DNA of 19,164 nucleotides from JACVRN01 sp036389255 (GTDB lineage: Bacteria; Acidobacteriota; Blastocatellia; Pyrinomonadales; Pyrinomonadaceae): positions 1-19,164 of the forward strand of contig DASVQI010000020.1 in the NCBI GenBank assembly GCA_036389255.1, read 5' to 3'. The position numbers and the translations under genes are program-made. Below are positions 18,545-19,164 of this stretch, one piece after another; position 1 is the stretch's first letter, and each line of letters begins with the position of its first letter. The notes beneath the pieces were generated by a model. That model saw only the letters and a list, made by a program, of their open reading frames with translations, had not been told where the DNA came from and did no database searches.

Positions 18545-18877
18545 TTACTTGCCGCCCTTCTTGCTGCCCGATGCCGCGCCCGCGCGCTCGATGATGCCTA
18601 AGATTTCATCCTCGCGCATAATCAGGAACTCCTCACCTTCGAGCTTGATTTCGGAGCCACTGTATTTGCCGAAGAGAATGCGGTCGCCTACCTTCACGTC
18701 GAGCGTCTGGCGTGTGCCGTCCTCTCTGTACTTGCCCTCGCCAACTGCTATGACTTCACCCTCCTGCGGCTTCTCTTTAGCCGTGTCAGGGATGATGATG
18801 CCGCCGCGAACCTGCTCGCCCTCTTCAATCCGGCGAACAATTACGCGGTCGTGCAGGGGTCTGATGTTTGTAGCCAT
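18545..18877 (-). CDS. groS: co-chaperonin GroES (10 kDa, Hsp10)
   Basis: 110 residues. It forms the heptameric lid of the GroEL chamber. The N-terminus 'IRPLHDRVIVRRIE', the mobile-loop region 'EQVRGGIIIPDTAKEKPQEG' and 'VGDRILFGKYSG' are typical. The mobile loop reads GGIIIP. The C-terminus extends about 13 residues past the usual end with a basic, Gly/Ser/Ala-rich tail ('ERAGAASGSKKGGK'). The ATG at 18877 has an excellent Shine-Dalgarno (AAAGGAG, 9 bases upstream). It is the first gene of the groES-groEL operon. Confidence 0.98.
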   Translation of the reverse strand: MATNIRPLHDRVIVRRIEEGEQVRGGIIIPDTAKEKPQEGEVIAVGEGKYREDGTRQTLDVKVGDRILFGKYSGSEIKLEGEEFLIMREDEILGIIERAGAASGSKKGGK

Positions 18878-18952
18878 ATTGCAAAACTCCTTTCGGATTC
18901 CAACGATTAATTTATTTATAGATTGCGCACGCCTCTGGAAGAGATGGAAAAC

Positions 18953-18979
18953 TTAGCACTCTTTCCGGGCGAGTGCTAA
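18953..18979 (-). promoter_or_regulatory. CIRCE operator (HrcA binding site)
   Basis: TTAGCACTC-N9-GAGTGCTAA is a perfect match to the CIRCE consensus, at 18953-18961 and 18971-18979. It lies 75 bases before the groES start and directly downstream of the -10 box, so HrcA bound here would block transcription initiation. It also lies in the 5' leader of the transcript. hrcA itself is not in the window. Confidence 0.97.
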
Positions 18980-18980
18980 A

Positions 18981-19008
18981 AATATACCACCGTCAAGCCT
19001 GTTGTCAA
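18981..19008 (-). promoter_or_regulatory. groES-groEL vegetative promoter
   Basis: Read on the minus strand, TTGACA (19008-19003) and TATATT (18986-18981) are separated by 16 bases, with 6/6 and 5/6 consensus matches. The predicted start falls inside the CIRCE operator. A second TTGACG (18996-18991) is too close to the -10 to serve as its -35. Confidence 0.85.
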
Positions 19009-19012
19009 CAGG
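18998..19012. repeat. short inverted repeat over the groES -35 box
   Basis: CCTGTTG-T-CAACAGG, two perfect 7-base arms around one central base, fully covers the TTGACA -35 hexamer. Its place and symmetry fit a protein binding site, but no regulator can be named. It could also be chance symmetry around TTGACA. Confidence 0.5.
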
Positions 19013-19027
19013 CTGCGGGCATCAGTA

Positions 19028-19162
19028 GTGTCCTAAATTCAATTCTCCGCGCCCCCTCAGCGTCTCTCTGCGTCTGCGGCGGTGAATGACTATATAAGAC
19101 ACTCACCGCAGAGACGCAGAGAGACGCCGAGACAAGCGCAGAGAGTTCTCAAATTAGGACAC
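19028..19162 (+). repeat. palindromic repeat element, copy 2 (complete)
   Basis: A 135-bp element with terminal inverted repeats GTGTCCTAAATT (19028-19039) and AAATTAGGACAC (19151-19162), differing at one position when paired. The core is a near-perfect hairpin (19060-19085 with 19103-19127) around a 17-nt loop. It contains no ORF. It begins 20 bases upstream of the groES -35 box. The window ends 2 bases after it, so a target duplication cannot be judged. The overall form is that of a MITE or REP-like element mobilised in trans, if at all. Confidence 0.9.
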
Positions 19163-19164
19163 CA

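Noticed and set aside
18991..18996. TTGACG as an alternative groES -35 box
   Set aside because: It lies only 4 bases from the -10 hexamer; TTGACA at 19008-19003 has workable spacing.

Overview
The window looks like ordinary chromosome from an Acidobacteriota bacterium, possibly of the Blastocatellia. The strongest clue is a tandem pair of secreted proteins of the 'VWFA-related Acidobacterial domain' type. Supporting hints are the GC-rich coding sequence, a single groES-groEL operon under a perfect CIRCE operator, and a long SerA. The class-level assignment is inference. I see no phage, plasmid, transposase, CRISPR or defence genes.

Layout. Positions 1-1221 hold the 3' third of a 23S rRNA gene and a complete 5S rRNA, closed by a strong hairpin terminator. 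Positions 1365-5175 are a plus-strand group: a membrane transglutaminase (TgpA-like), rimO overlapping it by 4 bases, and a small acidic protein of unknown function, ending in a bidirectional terminator shared with the converging corA gene (5247-6248, minus). serA (6453-8051, plus) diverges from corA. From 13214 down to 8061 on the minus strand lie two paralogous secreted VWFA-type proteins and a duplicated four-helix membrane protein (DUF6766-like), probably one transcription unit. Diverging from these at 13345 is a plus-strand operon of ABC-2 exporter ATPase, its permease and a CYTH-domain protein (to 16176). A short helical 89-residue protein with its own good promoter follows (16463-16732). 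It converges on groEL-groES (18877-16820, minus) across a 46-base perfect palindrome that acts as terminator. Upstream of groES are a sigma-70-type promoter and CIRCE.

The most interesting non-coding signal is a repeated palindromic element of about 135 bp, present at 16224-16357 and 19028-19162. It has MITE-like ends and a long hairpin core. The two copies bracket the block containing the 89-residue gene and groESL. Their outer flanks are in opposite orientation, yet their hairpin loops are in the same orientation. The arms also show a paired base change between copies. This suggests an inversion-prone or structurally constrained mobile repeat.

Functionally the window mixes housekeeping genes (ribosome, ribosomal protein S12 modification, serine synthesis, magnesium transport, chaperonin) with lineage-specific envelope or secreted proteins. 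No obviously new multi-gene system is visible. The best leads are the repeat element, the extra palindrome over the groES -35 box, and a 52-base stretch identical between the otherwise diverged VWFA paralogues.
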